DNA of 64,000 nt from positions 1-64,000 of the forward strand of contig NZ_MLAS01000002.1 in assembly GCF_002272785.1 (NCBI RefSeq). Direction: 5' to 3'. Positions 63,797 through 64,000 of the stretch are shown in pieces; within the stretch, counting starts at the first letter, position 1; each line of letters opens with the position of its first letter. Below the pieces are notes generated by a model. The model had not been told where the DNA came from and searched no databases. It saw only the letters and a list, made by a program, of their open reading frames with translations. The DNA comes from Helicobacter sp. 13S00477-4 (GTDB lineage Bacteria > Campylobacterota > Campylobacteria > Campylobacterales > Helicobacteraceae). The position numbers and the translations under genes are program-made.

Positions 63797-64000
63797 TTAT
63801 AAAGCCACGATCATAGGATTGAATGCTTTTGTTATAACAGCGACCTGATCACCTTCTTTAAACCTAGCAGCCTCATTTTCATCCAAAACAACCCTGACAA
63901 TAGATTGATTGATAAGCACATCAGCAATAAAAACAATAGAATTTTTCACAATCTGCAATATTTCTCCTGTAATTTGTATTTTAGCACTCAGCCGTTCATT
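63797..64000 (-). CDS. TOBE-domain protein, C-terminal fragment (5' end beyond window)
   Basis: The last 67 codons are read from the window edge to TAA at 63797-63799. The sequence ERLSAKIQITGEILQIV, then VVLDENEAARFKEGDQVAVI and KAFNPMIVAL resembles the TOBE/Mop domain that binds molybdate or forms the C-terminal part of ModC- or ModE-like proteins. The upstream portion is not visible, so the whole protein cannot be named. Confidence 0.55.
   Translation of the reverse strand, partial: NERLSAKIQITGEILQIVKNSIVFIADVLINQSIVRVVLDENEAARFKEGDQVAVITKAFNPMIVAL

Overview
The window looks like chromosomal DNA from a low-GC epsilonproteobacterium, most likely a non-pylori Helicobacter. Evidence: very AT-rich intergenic DNA, TATAAT -10 boxes without clear -35 boxes, AAGGA-type ribosome binding sites, long homopolymeric G/C tracts, and gene neighbourhoods I recall from Helicobacter (porCDAB-purB, gapA/pgk/corA/terC, tcdA-small acidic ORF-aguB-antiporter, fadL-pseB-coaBC, flgP with a second lipoprotein, two tandem Na+-dependent transporters, rplM-rpsI). 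PurH next to a normal gene set argues against H. pylori itself, which lacks that step. The species cannot be fixed from the sequence alone.

Layout. 1-6.7 kb (minus): a giant autotransporter passenger whose beta-barrel lies beyond the left edge, then a TonB-dependent receptor. 6.8-12.7 kb (plus): purH, a periplasmic YceI protein, hemL with an AtpZ-like and another membrane protein, trmA and a small exported protein. 12.7-18.2 kb (minus): MATE exporter, methyltransferase, broken glf, Na+/H+ antiporter family protein, aguB-like amidase, a 56-residue acidic protein and tcdA. 18.2-29.7 kb: a metal-uptake and periplasmic-defence block with a binding protein, miaA, two paralogous TonB receptors around a catalase-like protein, a methyltransferase, an NSS transporter, asparaginase and a DUF805 protein. 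29.7-30.5 kb: decayed DNA with a G11 tract, then tRNA-Arg(CCU) and HU. 31-36.4 kb (plus): gapA, pgi, pgk, corA, terC. 36.5-45.9 kb: an outer membrane protein, purB, porCDAB, HAD phosphatase, MATE, rpsI/rplM and an unknown gene. 45.9-51.3 kb: 2-hydroxyacid dehydrogenase, S1-domain protein, SDR and two tandem NSS transporters. 51.9-56.7 kb: a Type III restriction-modification system whose mod gene carries an in-frame C12 tract. 56.9-64 kb: ybgC, a DUF493 protein, an unknown gene, coaBC, pseB, fadL, a G11-containing small-gene relic, two flagellum-associated lipoproteins and the end of a TOBE-domain protein.

How it works together. The core is central metabolism: lower glycolysis/gluconeogenesis, pyruvate oxidation by a four-subunit ferredoxin oxidoreductase, purine synthesis, heme and CoA synthesis. 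Around it sits surface and variable biology: one autotransporter, three TonB receptors, pseudaminic-acid synthesis, flagellar lipoproteins and a probable phase-variable DNA methyltransferase that could switch many genes at once. Three G/C tracts of 11-12 bases (29827, 53555, 62363) mark possible slippage sites. Only the one in mod lies in an intact gene.

Limits. Family assignments come from reading motifs, not from database searches. I see no CRISPR array, rRNA, insertion sequence or prophage. The strongest candidates for follow-up are the mod phase switch, the truncated autotransporter with its upstream perfect inverted repeat, the TonB-receptor/methyltransferase pair, and the conserved-looking acidic mini-protein.
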